Assembly (NCBI RefSeq): GCF_030177755.1
Contig: NZ_CP126539.1
Location: 2,318,001 to 2,382,000 of the forward strand
From: Devosia sp. RR2S18
GTDB taxonomy: Bacteria; Pseudomonadota; Alphaproteobacteria; Rhizobiales; Devosiaceae
Length of the DNA stretch: 64,000 nucleotides
Reading direction: 5' to 3'
In this document: piece after piece, positions 43,839-53,843 of the stretch
Layout of the letters: each line of letters begins with the position of its first letter
How positions within the stretch are numbered: position 1 is the stretch's first letter
Made by a program: the position numbers and the translations under genes
The notes under the pieces: model-generated
The model's database searches: none
The model's input: the letters and a program-made list of their open reading frames with translations, nothing else
Told to the model about the DNA's origin: nothing

Positions 43839-45089
43839 TCACGCACGCTTGGTGAGCGCAAGAACGAGGCTGCTGGCCAGGCCCAAAGCGATCAGCATGG
43901 CGCCACCAGCAGCAAACGCGACGGGTGTCCCATAGGCAGCGGCGATGGCGCTGCCGATAAAGGGCGCCGAGAGCATCACCGCCATGATGATCGCTTCGCC
44001 GGCCGCGAAAACCCGAGCGATGCGATCGGGCGGCGCCTCGCGCTGCACGATGGTGCGATAGGGCACGAGCATAAAGGCAGTGCTGCCGCCGGCCAGGGCC
44101 ATCACGGCATAAAAGAGCAGTGCGGGCAGCACGTAGCCGGCGATGGCGGCGAGCGCGAGGGCCAGCGTCACGAGACCGGAGAAGATCGCAGCCCAGATCA
44201 TGGTCGGCATGGGCCAGCGCGCCGCCAACCGACCGGCAACAAGAGCACCCAGCAGCCCGCCACCACCCGAGGCTGCGATGCTGATGCCGAACGCGGTGGC
44301 GCCGAGCCCGAATTCCTGCGTCAATAGAGCAATCAGCGCATCATAAAGAAAGAAGGCGAAATACGCGACCGATGAAAAGACTAGCGCTGCCAGAAGGAGA
44401 CGGCTGCGGCGGAACTCGGCCACACCAGCGACGAGATCAGCAAGGAACTTGGTGGGCGCCTCGCTCTCGGGCTTTCGCCGCACAGGCAGAGCGATGCCCC
44501 AGACCAGCGCGGCGGCGAGCAGAGACAGCACGGCATTAATCCCAAACACCGCCTGGGCCGGAATAAGCGCAAGCAGCAGGCCGCCTATCGCCGGACCGGC
44601 GATCTTGGATGTCTGATTGATGGCGTGGTGCAGCCCGTTGGCGGTACCGAGCATCTCGGGAGGCGTCGAAGCCTGGATGGCGGCTTGCCGGGCGGGACCG
44701 AAGGCAGAATCGACGCAGGCCCGCAGGAATACGAGCCCCAGCACGGCGGCGGTGCTGGGGGCAACCACCAGCGCCAGCGTGGTCAGCGCCCGGCCGATAT
44801 TGCTCAGCACCAGCACCCGGGCCAGCGGCGCCCGATCCACATAGACCGCCAGCAGCGGCCCGACGGCCACATAGGGCAAGGTCAGGACGAAGGCGAAGAG
44901 GGCCAGCACGAACGGCCCCTCGCCCCAGGCAAAGACCAGGAGCGCAATCACGGCGGCATAGTCCAGCCAGTCGGCGAAATCTGCGGGCACGCTGGCAAAG
45001 GCCAGGCGGCGCGGCACCGGCAGACGCAGGAGGGTCGCGTAACCGGTCGTTTGCGCTTGACCGAGCTCTGGTAGTGCGCTGTCGCTCAT
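43839..45089 (-). CDS. MFS transporter
   Basis: A 416-residue major-facilitator permease with 12 predicted helices split by a central loop (about residue 205, RRKPESEAPTKFLADL). The MFS loop motif appears as YVDRAPLARVLVLSNIGRALTT after helix 2. GGAG 9 nt upstream supports ATG 45089. The layout resembles the enterobactin-exporter/multidrug subgroup (inference). It lies between gyrA and coaD and is 29 nt from coaD. Confidence 0.88.
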   Translation of the reverse strand: MSDSALPELGQAQTTGYATLLRLPVPRRLAFASVPADFADWLDYAAVIALLVFAWGEGPFVLALFAFVLTLPYVAVGPLLAVYVDRAPLARVLVLSNIGRALTTLALVVAPSTAAVLGLVFLRACVDSAFGPARQAAIQASTPPEMLGTANGLHHAINQTSKIAGPAIGGLLLALIPAQAVFGINAVLSLLAAALVWGIALPVRRKPESEAPTKFLADLVAGVAEFRRSRLLLAALVFSSVAYFAFFLYDALIALLTQEFGLGATAFGISIAASGGGGLLGALVAGRLAARWPMPTMIWAAIFSGLVTLALALAAIAGYVLPALLFYAVMALAGGSTAFMLVPYRTIVQREAPPDRIARVFAAGEAIIMAVMLSAPFIGSAIAAAYGTPVAFAAGGAMLIALGLASSLVLALTKRA

Positions 45090-45168
45090 CGCATGATCTC
45101 CAGGGAAGAGAGAGACCATTCCGCTGCGGTAGGCGCAAGCGCCAAACTGCGGTCAGCGCAAAAGAAAA

Positions 45169-45186
45169 GGGGCGCCGGAGCGCCCC
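45169..45186 (-). terminator. gyrA rho-independent terminator
   Basis: A perfect 7-bp stem GGGGCGC/GCGCCCC with a 4-nt loop, 10 nt after the gyrA stop. On the minus strand it is followed by TTTTCTTTT. Confidence 0.9.
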
Positions 45187-45195
45187 TTCCTGATC

Positions 45196-47952
45196 CTATT
45201 CTCCAGCTGGAGCGATGGGGTCGTTGCCCTCGATTTCGCCGGGCTCCTCGCCCTCGGGTTCGCTGATATGCTCGACCGAGACCACCTTTTCACCCTCGGC
45301 CGTATCAAAGACGATAACACCCTGGCTGGCGCGCGAGACCATCCGGATCGGCTTGTCGCCGCCGACCGGTAGGCGGATGGTCTGCCCGCCATTGCTGATC
45401 AGCATGATCTGGTCTTCTTCGGCGACCGGGAAGCTGGCGACCAGATGGCCGTTGCGCTTATTGACCGCCATGGCGACAATGCCCTTACCGCCGCGCCCGG
45501 TGATCCGGTATTCGTGGCTGGAGGTGCGCTTACCATAGCCGTTCTCGCTGATGGTCAGGATGAACTGTTCCTGCGCGCCCATCTTGGCGTAGAGTTCCTG
45601 ATCCAGTTCTCCCGCCTCGACACCAGCTTCGTCGGCCGCAAGCTCTTCGGTCTCCACCTCACCGCGCATCGCGCGGCTGCGCTTGAGATATGCCGCGCGC
45701 TGCTCGGCGGTGGCATCGGAGTGGTTGATCACGGCCATGGAGATGACTTTGTCGCCCTCGGCCAATTGGATGCCGCGGACCCCCATGGAGTCGCGGCCCT
45801 TGAACAGGCGCACGTCGTCGGTGCGGAAGCGGATGGCTTGCCCCAGAGCGGTGGTCAGCAGCACGTCATCATTGACCGTACAGGTGTCGACGCCCACGAT
45901 CTGATCGCCTTCATCGAGCTTCATGGCGATCTTGCCGTTCTGGCGCACCTCGACGAAGTCGGCCAGCGAGTTGCGGCGGACCGTGCCACGCGTCGTGGCG
46001 AACATGATGTCGAGATTACCCCAGGAGGTCTCGTCCTCGGGCAGCGGCATGATGGTGGTCAGCCGTTCGCCCTGCTCCAGCGGCAGGATGTTGATCAGCG
46101 CCTTGCCACGGGCGTTGGCCTGCGCCAGCGGCAGGCGCCACACCTTGAGCTTGTAGGCGATGCCGCGGCTGGTGAAGAACAGCACCGGCGTGTGGGTATT
46201 GGCCACAAAGAGGCGTGAGACGAAGTCTTCGTCACGCGTGGCCATGCCCGAGCGGCCCTTGCCACCGCGGTTCTGAGCCCGATAGGTCGAGAGCGGCACG
46301 CGCTTGATGTAGCCCTCATGGCTAACGGTAACCACCATGTCCTCGCGGGCAATCAGGTCCTCGTCGTCGAAATCGCCGACCACATCGGAAATTTCGGTGC
46401 GGCGGGGCGAAGCGAACTGGTCTTTGATCTCGATGAGTTCCTGGCGGATGATTTCCACAACGCGTTCGCGGCTACGCAGGATATCGAGATAGTCCTCAAT
46501 CTGGGCGCCCAGACCGTTGAGTTCCTCGCCGATTTCGTCGCGGCCGAGCGCCGTCAGGCGTGCCAGACGCAGCTCGAGGATGGCGCGGGCCTGCTCCTCG
46601 GAAAGGTTGAAGGTGCCGTCATCGTTGATGCGGTGGCGCGGGTCGTCGATCAGTCGGATCAGCGGCTCGACATCGGCGGCCGGCCAGCGGCGCGTCATCA
46701 ACTGCTCGCGTGCCGTCGCCGGATCGGGCGCGGTGCGGATGAGCTGGATGACTTCATCGATATTGGCGACGGCAACGGCGAGACCGACCAGGATATGGGC
46801 GCGGTCACGGGCCTTGTTGAGCAGGAACCGGGCGCGGCGGGTCACCACCTCGTGGCGGAAGTCGATGAAGCACTGCAAGATGTAGCGCAGGTTCATCAGC
46901 TCCGGCTTGCCGCCATTGAGCGCAACGAAGTTGCAGCCGAACGAACTCTGCAGCTGGGTGAAGCGGTAAAGCTGGTTCAGCACCACGTCGGGCAGTGCGT
47001 CGCGCTTGATCTCGATGACGACGCGCATGCCTTCGCGCGAGGACTCGTCGCGCATATCAGCGACGCCCTCGATGCGCTTGTCACGCACAAGTTCGGCGAT
47101 CTTCTCGACCAGCACTGCCTTGTTCACCTGATAGGGCAGCTCGGTAATGATGATAGCTTCGCGTTCCTTACGCACTTCCTCGATGTTCACCCGTCCACGG
47201 ATGATCACCGAGCCACGGCCCGTCTCATAGGCCGAGCGAATGCCGGCGCGCCCCAGGATGATGCCGCCGGTGGGGAAGTCGGGCCCCGGCAGAACCTCGG
47301 TCAGTTCCTCGGTGGTCACCTGCGGATTGTCGAGCACGAGCAGTGCCGCGTCGATGGTCTCCCCCAGATTGTGCGTGGGAATATTGGTGGCCATGCCCAC
47401 GGCGATGCCGCCGCCGCCATTGACCAGCATATTGGGGAAGCGCGCGGGCAACACGCTGGGCTCTTTTTCCGAGCCGTCGTAGTTGTCGCGGAAGTCCACC
47501 GTGTCCTTGTCGAGATCATCGAGCAGGGAGTTGGTGATCTTTTGCATGCGCACTTCGGTGTAACGCATGGCTGCCGGCATATCGCCGTCGACCGAACCGA
47601 AATTGCCCTGCCCCTCCACCAGCATGTCGCCCATCGAGAAGGGCTGCGCCATGCGGACAAGCGCCATATAAACGGCGCTATCACCATGGGGGTGGTACTT
47701 ACCGATCACGTCGCCGACGACGCGGGCCGACTTGCGGAACGGCTTGTTGTATTCGTAGCCGTTCTCGCTCATCGAGAAGAGGATGCGCCGGTGCACGGGC
47801 TTGAGGCCATCGCGCACGTCAGGCAGCGCGCGGCTGACGATCACGCTCATCGCATAGTCCAGATAGGACTTGCGCATCTCGTCGGTGATAGAGATCGGTG
47901 AGATGTCGGATGGCGACATGCCGCCAGCCATATCTTCGGGCTTATCGGTCAC
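45196..47952 (-). CDS. gyrA: DNA gyrase subunit A
   Basis: A 918-residue GyrA. The catalytic tyrosine is Tyr131 in [10 protein letters not shown]. The helix-turn-helix quinolone region reads [20 protein letters not shown], so Ser92 corresponds to E. coli Ser83 and Met96 takes the place of Asp87. The C-terminal half has the six-bladed beta-pinwheel with the GyrA box in [10 protein letters not shown]. The acidic tail ([12 protein letters not shown]) is normal. Single gene with its own terminator. Confidence 0.98.
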   Translation of the reverse strand: MTDKPEDMAGGMSPSDISPISITDEMRKSYLDYAMSVIVSRALPDVRDGLKPVHRRILFSMSENGYEYNKPFRKSARVVGDVIGKYHPHGDSAVYMALVRMAQPFSMGDMLVEGQGNFGSVDGDMPAAMRYTEVRMQKITNSLLDDLDKDTVDFRDNYDGSEKEPSVLPARFPNMLVNGGGGIAVGMATNIPTHNLGETIDAALLVLDNPQVTTEELTEVLPGPDFPTGGIILGRAGIRSAYETGRGSVIIRGRVNIEEVRKEREAIIITELPYQVNKAVLVEKIAELVRDKRIEGVADMRDESSREGMRVVIEIKRDALPDVVLNQLYRFTQLQSSFGCNFVALNGGKPELMNLRYILQCFIDFRHEVVTRRARFLLNKARDRAHILVGLAVAVANIDEVIQLIRTAPDPATAREQLMTRRWPAADVEPLIRLIDDPRHRINDDGTFNLSEEQARAILELRLARLTALGRDEIGEELNGLGAQIEDYLDILRSRERVVEIIRQELIEIKDQFASPRRTEISDVVGDFDDEDLIAREDMVVTVSHEGYIKRVPLSTYRAQNRGGKGRSGMATRDEDFVSRLFVANTHTPVLFFTSRGIAYKLKVWRLPLAQANARGKALINILPLEQGERLTTIMPLPEDETSWGNLDIMFATTRGTVRRNSLADFVEVRQNGKIAMKLDEGDQIVGVDTCTVNDDVLLTTALGQAIRFRTDDVRLFKGRDSMGVRGIQLAEGDKVISMAVINHSDATAEQRAAYLKRSRAMRGEVETEELAADEAGVEAGELDQELYAKMGAQEQFILTISENGYGKRTSSHEYRITGRGGKGIVAMAVNKRNGHLVASFPVAEEDQIMLISNGGQTIRLPVGGDKPIRMVSRASQGVIVFDTAEGEKVVSVEHISEPEGEEPGEIEGNDPIAPAGE

Positions 47953-48048
47953 TGAGGTGATTCTTGGTTGTTCGAACTAGCTCATAGATAGGCGATTCCG
48001 CTCGAGATTACGAGGTTAGCGCCGCTCAAGCTGTGGAGAGTGGTCGCC

Positions 48049-49065
48049 CTAGAGCGCCCAGGCGTGGGAGCGTCGGATCACCCGGAGCCAATTCTGCGCC
48101 ATCCAAGCGGCGCCAGCCCGCTGCTGCTCGTCCCGGTTCTCGTCCAGCGCCTCCCACAAATGCATGGTCAGTGCGCCTGCCAGGGCATTGGATGCGCCTG
48201 CCACCCAATAGGCGCTGCGCACGCTTTCGGTCAGCCGCCGCTCCATGCCCAGTCCCGAAAGATAGTGCTTGATGAGGCTGTCATGCGCACTAAGCGCCTC
48301 GGGTTCCCAAAGCCGCAGCGACTGGAGCATCGAGCTGGCGTCTTCCAGTGGCGAGCCCTCCCGGGCCCTGCCCCAGTCGAGCAAAACCGGTCGCGCCGGA
48401 CTGGTGCTGCGGATCAGGGCATTGCCGGGGTGCACATCGCCATGGATGGGACGTCGGTGAAAGGGCTTTTCGGCGAGCAACTGTCCGCGCAGCCGCGGCA
48501 GGGCTTCAACGATCCGGTTCAGCGGGCGCAAGTCACGACTGAGCGGGCGCAGTTCCTTGACATACCGGCACCGGTCCAGCGCCTCGACCGCACTTTGGCC
48601 GGCTTGCACCAGTTCCGCTTCATAGTCCCATTCCGGCATGCGGATATCGGCACCGTCCAACTCGGCGTGGAATCGGCCCACTTCCCGCAACAGGCCCGCC
48701 GTCGACGCATTGTCGCGCCACGGCCAGGCGTTCTTGCGCCGCACGGCCTCGATCACCAGCAGCAGGGTCTCGCCACGGCGGTGGATGCCCAACAGGCGCG
48801 GCCCGAGCTTGGAGGCGTGTTGTTGCACCAGGCGCGCATAGATTTCGGCCTCCCGCCGCGGCCGCCCCGAAAGTTGTTTGACGACGAAGCGCAGTACCTT
48901 GCGACCGTTGCTGTCATAGCGCGCGGTAAAGAGGACCGTTTCAGCGGCTTCGGTGCCCCCCGCCATGGTCTTGCGCTGCAGATTAGCTCCTTCGCTCGCC
49001 ACCTTGCCGATTAGTTCGGTCAGGGTCTGGCGCGCGGCCCATTCAGTCAAAGATCCCTCATGCAT
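48049..49065 (-). CDS. Aminoglycoside-phosphotransferase-family kinase
   Basis: A 338-residue small-molecule kinase-like protein. The catalytic loop is RPIHGDVHPGNALI (about 218-231) and the metal-binding motif is LLDWGRA (DxG-type). The N-terminal lobe has the VLRFVVKQL strand with a lysine that may bind ATP. Many members phosphorylate sugars, choline or amino alcohols rather than antibiotics; the substrate is unknown. It stands alone upstream of gyrA, on the same strand. Confidence 0.82.
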   Translation of the reverse strand: MHEGSLTEWAARQTLTELIGKVASEGANLQRKTMAGGTEAAETVLFTARYDSNGRKVLRFVVKQLSGRPRREAEIYARLVQQHASKLGPRLLGIHRRGETLLLVIEAVRRKNAWPWRDNASTAGLLREVGRFHAELDGADIRMPEWDYEAELVQAGQSAVEALDRCRYVKELRPLSRDLRPLNRIVEALPRLRGQLLAEKPFHRRPIHGDVHPGNALIRSTSPARPVLLDWGRAREGSPLEDASSMLQSLRLWEPEALSAHDSLIKHYLSGLGMERRLTESVRSAYWVAGASNALAGALTMHLWEALDENRDEQQRAGAAWMAQNWLRVIRRSHAWAL

Positions 49066-49138
49066 CCCAATAGTATCGGGAATTCAAAGAGGTGGCTCAA
49101 CCTTGCTCCTGAATTTTTTTGGATTTCTCCCCCACCCA

Positions 49139-49543
49139 TCAGGCAGGCTGGTCGAAGGTGCGCCGTGCGGCGTCGATCTGCTTGTGGTGCTCGCTGGCCC
49201 AGTGGATCAAATGACCGAACGGCACGATGATCGACTCGCCGAGCGACGTCAGCCGATACTCGACAGAGGGCGGGTTGGTGTCGAACACCCGGCGCGCCAC
49301 CATGCCGTCCCGCTGCAGGTCACGCAGGGTTTGCGTCAGCATCTTTTGTGAAATGTCGGGCACTTCGCGCCGTAGCTGGTTGAACCGACGGGGGCCGCCG
49401 GCCAAGGTCATCACCAGCAGCATGCTCCATTTGTCGCTGATCTTGTCGAGCACGCCGCGCACCGGACAGTCGGTTATGGCGCCCGAGGCCTTCTCGTTCC
49501 AGCGCTCCACATAGAGTGCGGCTTCCTGCTGGGCATCGCGCAT
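49139..49543 (-). CDS. HxlR-family transcriptional regulator
   Basis: A 134-residue winged-helix protein. The family pattern is clear: [52 protein letters not shown] and [14 protein letters not shown]. The cysteine in DCPVRG is the redox-sensing position used by YodB/QorR-type members. It is divergent from a QorB-like reductase gene, which it probably represses. Confidence 0.92.
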   Translation of the reverse strand: MRDAQQEAALYVERWNEKASGAITDCPVRGVLDKISDKWSMLLVMTLAGGPRRFNQLRREVPDISQKMLTQTLRDLQRDGMVARRVFDTNPPSVEYRLTSLGESIIVPFGHLIHWASEHHKQIDAARRTFDQPA

Positions 49544-49577
49544 GGGGGTTACCTTCAGGTGACGTTGTGGGGAAGAA

Positions 49578-49607
49578 GTGCCTTCTTTTCAGCAGTGATG
49601 AAGGCGC
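49578..49607. promoter_or_regulatory. Candidate HxlR operator
   Basis: GTGCCTTC and GAAGGCGC form an inverted repeat with one mismatch and a 14-bp spacer, in the 139-bp divergent region between the regulator and the reductase gene. The location suits an operator acting on both promoters; binding is inferred. Confidence 0.4.
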
Positions 49608-49682
49608 CTAGTTAAGTCTCCATTCGATACCTACTCTCCATACGCCGCCAGGGCAAGGAGATGGGCAACATGGAGAATGGAA

Positions 49683-50561
49683 ATGGCTGACTTCACCAAA
49701 CAATCCCTGCTGGTCACCGGCGCGAGCGGTCACCTGGGCCAACTGGCCGTCGAGGAGCTCCTCGCCCGTGGCGCCAGCAGAGTCATCGCTGGCACGCGCG
49801 ACCCCGCCAAACTTGAGCGGTTCAAGTCCCGCGGCGTCGAGGTGCGCAAGATCGATTTCGACGACACGGCGCTGGCCGAAGCCCTCGTAGGCGTCGATCG
49901 CATGCTCATGATCAGCACCGATGCAATCGGCACACGAATCGAGCAGCAGGCTTATGCAGCAACAGCTGCCAAGGCGGCGGGGGTGAAGCATATCGTCTAT
50001 ACCTCCGCGCCCTCGCCGCGACCAAATGCGGGTGGCGGCGCCGCCATCGACCACTACTGGACCGAACAGGCCATCGCCGCGACCGGGCTCGACTTCACCT
50101 TCATGCGCAACCACATCTATGCCGAGATCACGCTGATGGGTGCTCCGGCGGCGCTTGGCTCGGGGCAGCTCTTCGATGCGACTGACGGACGTGGCCGGGC
50201 CTATGTGACGCGAGCCGATGCGGCCCGTGCGGCTGCCGGAGCCCTGCTCAGTGCCGAGGGCAAATCCATCCATGATGTCACCGGACCCGCAGCCATCACC
50301 CAGGAAGAACTGGCGGCGCTATTGGCCGAATTGTCCGGCAAGCCGGTAACTCGCGTAGGCCTGACCGGCGAGCAGTTGCGGCAGGGCTTGGTTGCCTCTG
50401 GTGTGCCAGAAGGCATGGCGCATGTCCTTGTCGCCTTCGACCGTGACGCTGCCGAAGGTTACCACGCCGTGGTGAGCGACACGGTGGAGCGCTTCTCCGG
50501 TCGGCAGCCGCAATCGGTCCGGGACTTCCTCGTCGACAATCGGGCGGCGCTGAGCGCCTGA
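49683..50561 (+). CDS. NmrA/QorB-type NAD(P)H-dependent oxidoreductase
   Basis: A 292-residue Rossmann-fold protein of the atypical SDR/NmrA group. It has the nucleotide motif LLVTGASGHLGQLAV at the start, then RNHIYAEITLMGAPAAL and EELAALLAELSGKPV, as in quinone reductase QorB (YtfG). ATG 49683 is preferred (GGAG at 7 nt) over 49677. Divergent from the HxlR gene, the same arrangement as ytfG/ytfH in enterobacteria. Probable role: NADPH-dependent quinone detoxification. Confidence 0.88.
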   Translation: MADFTKQSLLVTGASGHLGQLAVEELLARGASRVIAGTRDPAKLERFKSRGVEVRKIDFDDTALAEALVGVDRMLMISTDAIGTRIEQQAYAATAAKAAGVKHIVYTSAPSPRPNAGGGAAIDHYWTEQAIAATGLDFTFMRNHIYAEITLMGAPAALGSGQLFDATDGRGRAYVTRADAARAAAGALLSAEGKSIHDVTGPAAITQEELAALLAELSGKPVTRVGLTGEQLRQGLVASGVPEGMAHVLVAFDRDAAEGYHAVVSDTVERFSGRQPQSVRDFLVDNRAALSA

Positions 50562-50567
50562 GGCCCT

Positions 50568-50594
50568 GCGCGTCCCACCTGGCGTGGGGCGCGC
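50568..50594 (+). terminator. Hairpin after the QorB-like gene
   Basis: GCGCGTCCCAC pairs with GTGGGGCGCGC (one G-T pair) around a CTGGC loop, 6 nt past the stop. The T tract is missing, so termination may be weak. Confidence 0.45.
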
Positions 50595-50655
50595 CACCGT
50601 CCGGCTGGACGCCACTGGCGCAAAGCCTTAGGAATCGCGCCCAATTTCTCGCCTG

Positions 50656-53022
50656 ATGTTGGGGATTCGCGGTTTGGCCGAAGGTTCAGTTTTTCAGCGC
50701 GCTTGGCAGCGGGCCACGCGCGATCGGTCCATCGGCTTTGGTCTGGAGCGGCTCGGCGCCCTCACCCTGCGCCACCCGCGCATCATGGCGCTGCTGGTGG
50801 TGCTCTTCAGCGTTCTCTGCTTCTCGCAGATCCCCCGCGCCAATGTCGACGGCGACCTCTTGCGCGTCTACGCCCATTCGGGCCAGCACTATGATGCCTA
50901 TGAGCGGCTGTCGGAGAATTTCGGCACCTTTGAGAACGACATCTATGTGCTGGTCAACTCGCCGCGGCTGACCGATCCCGAAGTGCTCGAGGAGATCCGC
51001 ACCCTCGCGTTCGATCTCGAGCTCAACGACTTTGCCGTGGGCACCATGTCGCCCTTCACCTTGCGCAAGCCCGACGGCGACGGCGGCTCCGTTCCGGCAG
51101 TGCCCGAGGGCATGACCACCCCCGAGCAGGTGGCAGCGGCCCTAGCCGATTTGCAGCAGAACGACCCCATGATGCGCAACCTCATCACGCCCGATCTATC
51201 CGGCGTGGTGCTGATTATCTTCCCCAATCAGGAGATGACGCGCGAACTGGGCAATGCGGCGATGATCGAGAGCCTGCGCGAAACCGTCGCCTTCTACGAG
51301 AGCCAGGACATTCAGATCGAGCTGACCGGGCCCCCGCTCTGGACCTCCGAAATGCTCAATGCGGCGGTCGATGACCAGATCAAGTTCACCGTCTATGGCT
51401 TCGCGCTGGGCGCGGTCATTGCGCTTTTTGCCCTCCGCTCGTTGACCGGCGCGCTTCTTGTGGCCGCCACGCCGTTCCTGGCGGTGATGTGGTCGATGGG
51501 CATGATCCTGCTCCTCTTCGGCTCGTTCAGCTTTCTTACCATCATCGTGACAACGCTGGTGCTGGTGATGGCCTTTGCCGAGTCGATGTTCTTCATCTTC
51601 AACTGGCTCGCCTATTGGCGCGACGGCGATGACCCCAGCGCGGCCGTCGACCGGACGCTCAAATTGGTCGGCCCCGCCACCGCGCTCACCACGCTTACGA
51701 CGCTGGTGGCCTTCGCCTCGCTCTATGTCTCGCCCGGCCAAGGCGTGCAGGAATTCGCACTGGCGGGTGCGCTGGGCTGCGTCATCATGTTCGTGTGCCT
51801 GATGACGGTGATGCCGCTGCTGCTCAAGGCGGCTGTCCGGCTCGGGTTCAAGCTGCCCAAGGCACCGAACTTTGCCCTCAACGCGCCCGTGCCGCTGGCC
51901 TGGAAGCTGGCGACCACAGCCGGCAGGCCGGTCACCATCCTCTCCGTGCTCCTCGTCATCCTCCTGCTGGTGCCGTTCTTCGTCATCCAGCCGCGTTTCT
52001 CCTTTGAGGACTATGTCGCCAACGAGTCCTCCGCGCTCACCGCTGCCGAGAGCATCGATGAAGGCGTGGGTGGCGTGGCGCCGCTTTATGTCCGCGTGCC
52101 GCTCGTCGAGAACGATCCCAATATCGGCCCGGCCGACTACGAGACACTGCGCATCGTCCACGAAATCGTCGAAGGCGAGCTGGGTGACAACAAGGTCATC
52201 TCGGCGGCCAGCATGACCAACTACACCGAGAGCGGCTTCACGCGCGAACAGGTGCTGAGCGCCGTCGGCCCCTTCATGCGCAAGCGCTTCGTGACCGATG
52301 ATGGCTCGCAGGGCCTCGTCACCGGCTTCATGCCGACCGTCATCGAGAGCGGCAAGCTCAAGGAGCTCGTCGCCACCATCGAGAACCAGATCGCGGCGGC
52401 CGGCATCGAGGGCGCCGAAGTGGGTGGCTTCCGCGTGCTCACCACCTTCGCTACCGACGACATCGTGCGCTCGCTCCAGGCCTCGCTGACCGCCAGCGTC
52501 CTCATCAATCTGGTGCTGATCGGCATTGCCTTTGGCAGCTTCCGCATCGCCCTGGCCTCGACGGTGCCCAATGTCTTCCCGATCCTGGGCACAGTCGGCT
52601 ATCTCTGGGCGACCGGCGCGGGGCTGCAATTGACCACGGTGATCGCGCTGACGATCGCCTTCGGCATTGCGGTCAACGACACCATCCACTTCCTCTCCCA
52701 CTACATGCATGGGCGGCGGAACGAAGGGCTGGGTCACCTCGCCTCGGTGGAGCATACGCTCAAGCGCATTGGCGGAGCGATCGTCGCCACCACCGTCATC
52801 CTGTGCGCCGGCACGATCATCGTCGCCTTCTCGGCACTCCCCCAGGTGGCGCTGTTTGGCACGCTCTTCGTGCTGTCGCTGGGCCTGGCGCTGGTCGGCG
52901 ACCTCTTCATGCTGCCGTCCATCCTGGTGGGTGGGGGCAAGTTCTTCGAGCGGCTGCGCGGCACCAAGGAAGATAAAACGAAGTCTGGTGCCACGCCGGT
53001 CGAACCAGAGCGGACCAGCTGA
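50656..53022 (+). CDS. RND/MMPL-family transporter
   Basis: A 788-residue membrane protein with two repeats of an outer helix, a large periplasmic domain and five clustered helices. The sterol-sensing-like helix blocks start near VIALFALRSLTGALLVAATPF and LVLIGIAFGSFRIALASTVP. The motifs AFAESMFFIFNW and TIAFGIAVNDTIHFLSHY carry the charged residues of the proton relay. It resembles hopanoid or lipid exporters of the MMPL type; the cargo is unknown. No membrane-fusion partner is adjacent. Confidence 0.88.
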   Translation: MLGIRGLAEGSVFQRAWQRATRDRSIGFGLERLGALTLRHPRIMALLVVLFSVLCFSQIPRANVDGDLLRVYAHSGQHYDAYERLSENFGTFENDIYVLVNSPRLTDPEVLEEIRTLAFDLELNDFAVGTMSPFTLRKPDGDGGSVPAVPEGMTTPEQVAAALADLQQNDPMMRNLITPDLSGVVLIIFPNQEMTRELGNAAMIESLRETVAFYESQDIQIELTGPPLWTSEMLNAAVDDQIKFTVYGFALGAVIALFALRSLTGALLVAATPFLAVMWSMGMILLLFGSFSFLTIIVTTLVLVMAFAESMFFIFNWLAYWRDGDDPSAAVDRTLKLVGPATALTTLTTLVAFASLYVSPGQGVQEFALAGALGCVIMFVCLMTVMPLLLKAAVRLGFKLPKAPNFALNAPVPLAWKLATTAGRPVTILSVLLVILLLVPFFVIQPRFSFEDYVANESSALTAAESIDEGVGGVAPLYVRVPLVENDPNIGPADYETLRIVHEIVEGELGDNKVISAASMTNYTESGFTREQVLSAVGPFMRKRFVTDDGSQGLVTGFMPTVIESGKLKELVATIENQIAAAGIEGAEVGGFRVLTTFATDDIVRSLQASLTASVLINLVLIGIAFGSFRIALASTVPNVFPILGTVGYLWATGAGLQLTTVIALTIAFGIAVNDTIHFLSHYMHGRRNEGLGHLASVEHTLKRIGGAIVATTVILCAGTIIVAFSALPQVALFGTLFVLSLGLALVGDLFMLPSILVGGGKFFERLRGTKEDKTKSGATPVEPERTS

Positions 53023-53208
53023 GACACAGCTGCTTGCGAGAAATCGGGGCACCCGAATAGATTGTAGACGTCTGATTCGTCTGGCAGGGGGCAGTCTCCT
53101 GCCGCAGTCACATTGTTGAGAAGCTTGCGGCCGGAGCCGCACGGATTTGGTATCGGTTTCCGGCATCGGATCTGCCGGGGGGCATGATTCACTGGAGGCT
53201 TAGTGCAA

Positions 53209-53736
53209 ATGACCCATGTCGCATCCCTGACGCGCGCCGTCGCGCTCGCAGGCCTGCTCCTTACGTCTGGCGTCGCCAGCGGCCCGGCCTTTGCCGGTCC
53301 TGCTGAAGTGGCGTTGCTGCAGTCCTATATTGGGGACTGGCGCGGCCGCGGCACCCTGACCGGCGCCAACAAGGAGACGGTGGTGTGCCGCCTGTCGCTC
53401 AACCAGGGCAATCAGGACAAGGTCAACTACAACGGCCGCTGCACCCTGGCGGGCAACAATCTCTCCGTTGCCGGCACCCTGGCCTATATCGATGGTAGCC
53501 GCCGCTACGAAGCGGCGATGAGCTCGAACGCCACCTTCACCGGCACAGCAATTGGCCAGAAGCGCGGCAATGGCGTCATCTTCAACCTGCGCGAGCAGGA
53601 GGAAGACGAAGAGGGCAAGGAGTACAACATCTCCTCTCAGATCACGCTCGATAACGGTGCGATCAACGTCGCTTTCGATGTGGTCTATGTGGAAACCGGC
53701 GAGAGTTTCCGCGCCTCGGTGCCGTTCAGCCGGTAG
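53209..53736 (+). CDS. Secreted beta-rich protein of unknown function
   Basis: A protein of about 175 residues with a signal peptide (RAVALAGLLLTSGVASGPAFA). The mature part starts with a YIGDWRGRGTLTG stretch and continues as a series of beta strands with two cysteines (VVCRL and GRCTL). It looks like a small lipocalin-like or barrel fold (inference). A GTG at 53203 with GGAGG 4 nt upstream is an equally possible start. Followed by a strong terminator. Confidence 0.75.
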   Translation: MTHVASLTRAVALAGLLLTSGVASGPAFAGPAEVALLQSYIGDWRGRGTLTGANKETVVCRLSLNQGNQDKVNYNGRCTLAGNNLSVAGTLAYIDGSRRYEAAMSSNATFTGTAIGQKRGNGVIFNLREQEEDEEGKEYNISSQITLDNGAINVAFDVVYVETGESFRASVPFSR

Positions 53737-53756
53737 GCTCCACTTACCGAACAGCA

Positions 53757-53782
53757 AAGGGCGGCTCGGTGGATCCGCCCTT
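53757..53782 (+). terminator. Rho-independent terminator of the secreted-protein gene
   Basis: AAGGGCGG/CCGCCCTT stem with a 10-nt loop followed by TTTTTCTT on the plus strand, 21 nt past the stop codon. Confidence 0.88.
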
Positions 53783-53806
53783 TTTCTTGGCTGGGCACAA
53801 GGAAAA

Positions 53807-53822
53807 GGGGCCGTCCGGCCCC
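53807..53822 (-). terminator. ssb rho-independent terminator
   Basis: GGGGCC/GGCCCC stem with a 4-nt loop, 21 nt beyond the ssb stop, followed on the minus strand by TTTTCCTT. Confidence 0.8.
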
Positions 53823-53843
53823 CCCTCATTCTGCGGTAAAACC

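Noticed and set aside
46318..47901. 527-codon plus-strand frame over gyrA
   Set aside because: Antisense to an unmistakable gyrA; composition is His/Asp/Gly biased and no motif is present.
48040..49014. 324-codon plus-strand frame over the APH-like kinase
   Set aside because: The minus strand has HGDVHPGN and DWG motifs; this frame is its shadow.
48049..49065. Aminoglycoside resistance gene
   Set aside because: Only the general kinase fold is supported; no resistance-gene neighbours or mobile context, and many family members act on other substrates.
51196..53166. Long (656-codon) minus-strand open frame over the RND transporter gene
   Set aside because: Antisense shadow of a clear membrane protein. 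The translation is extremely rich in His, Arg, Asp and Glu with no domain, as expected from the complement of a GC-rich gene.
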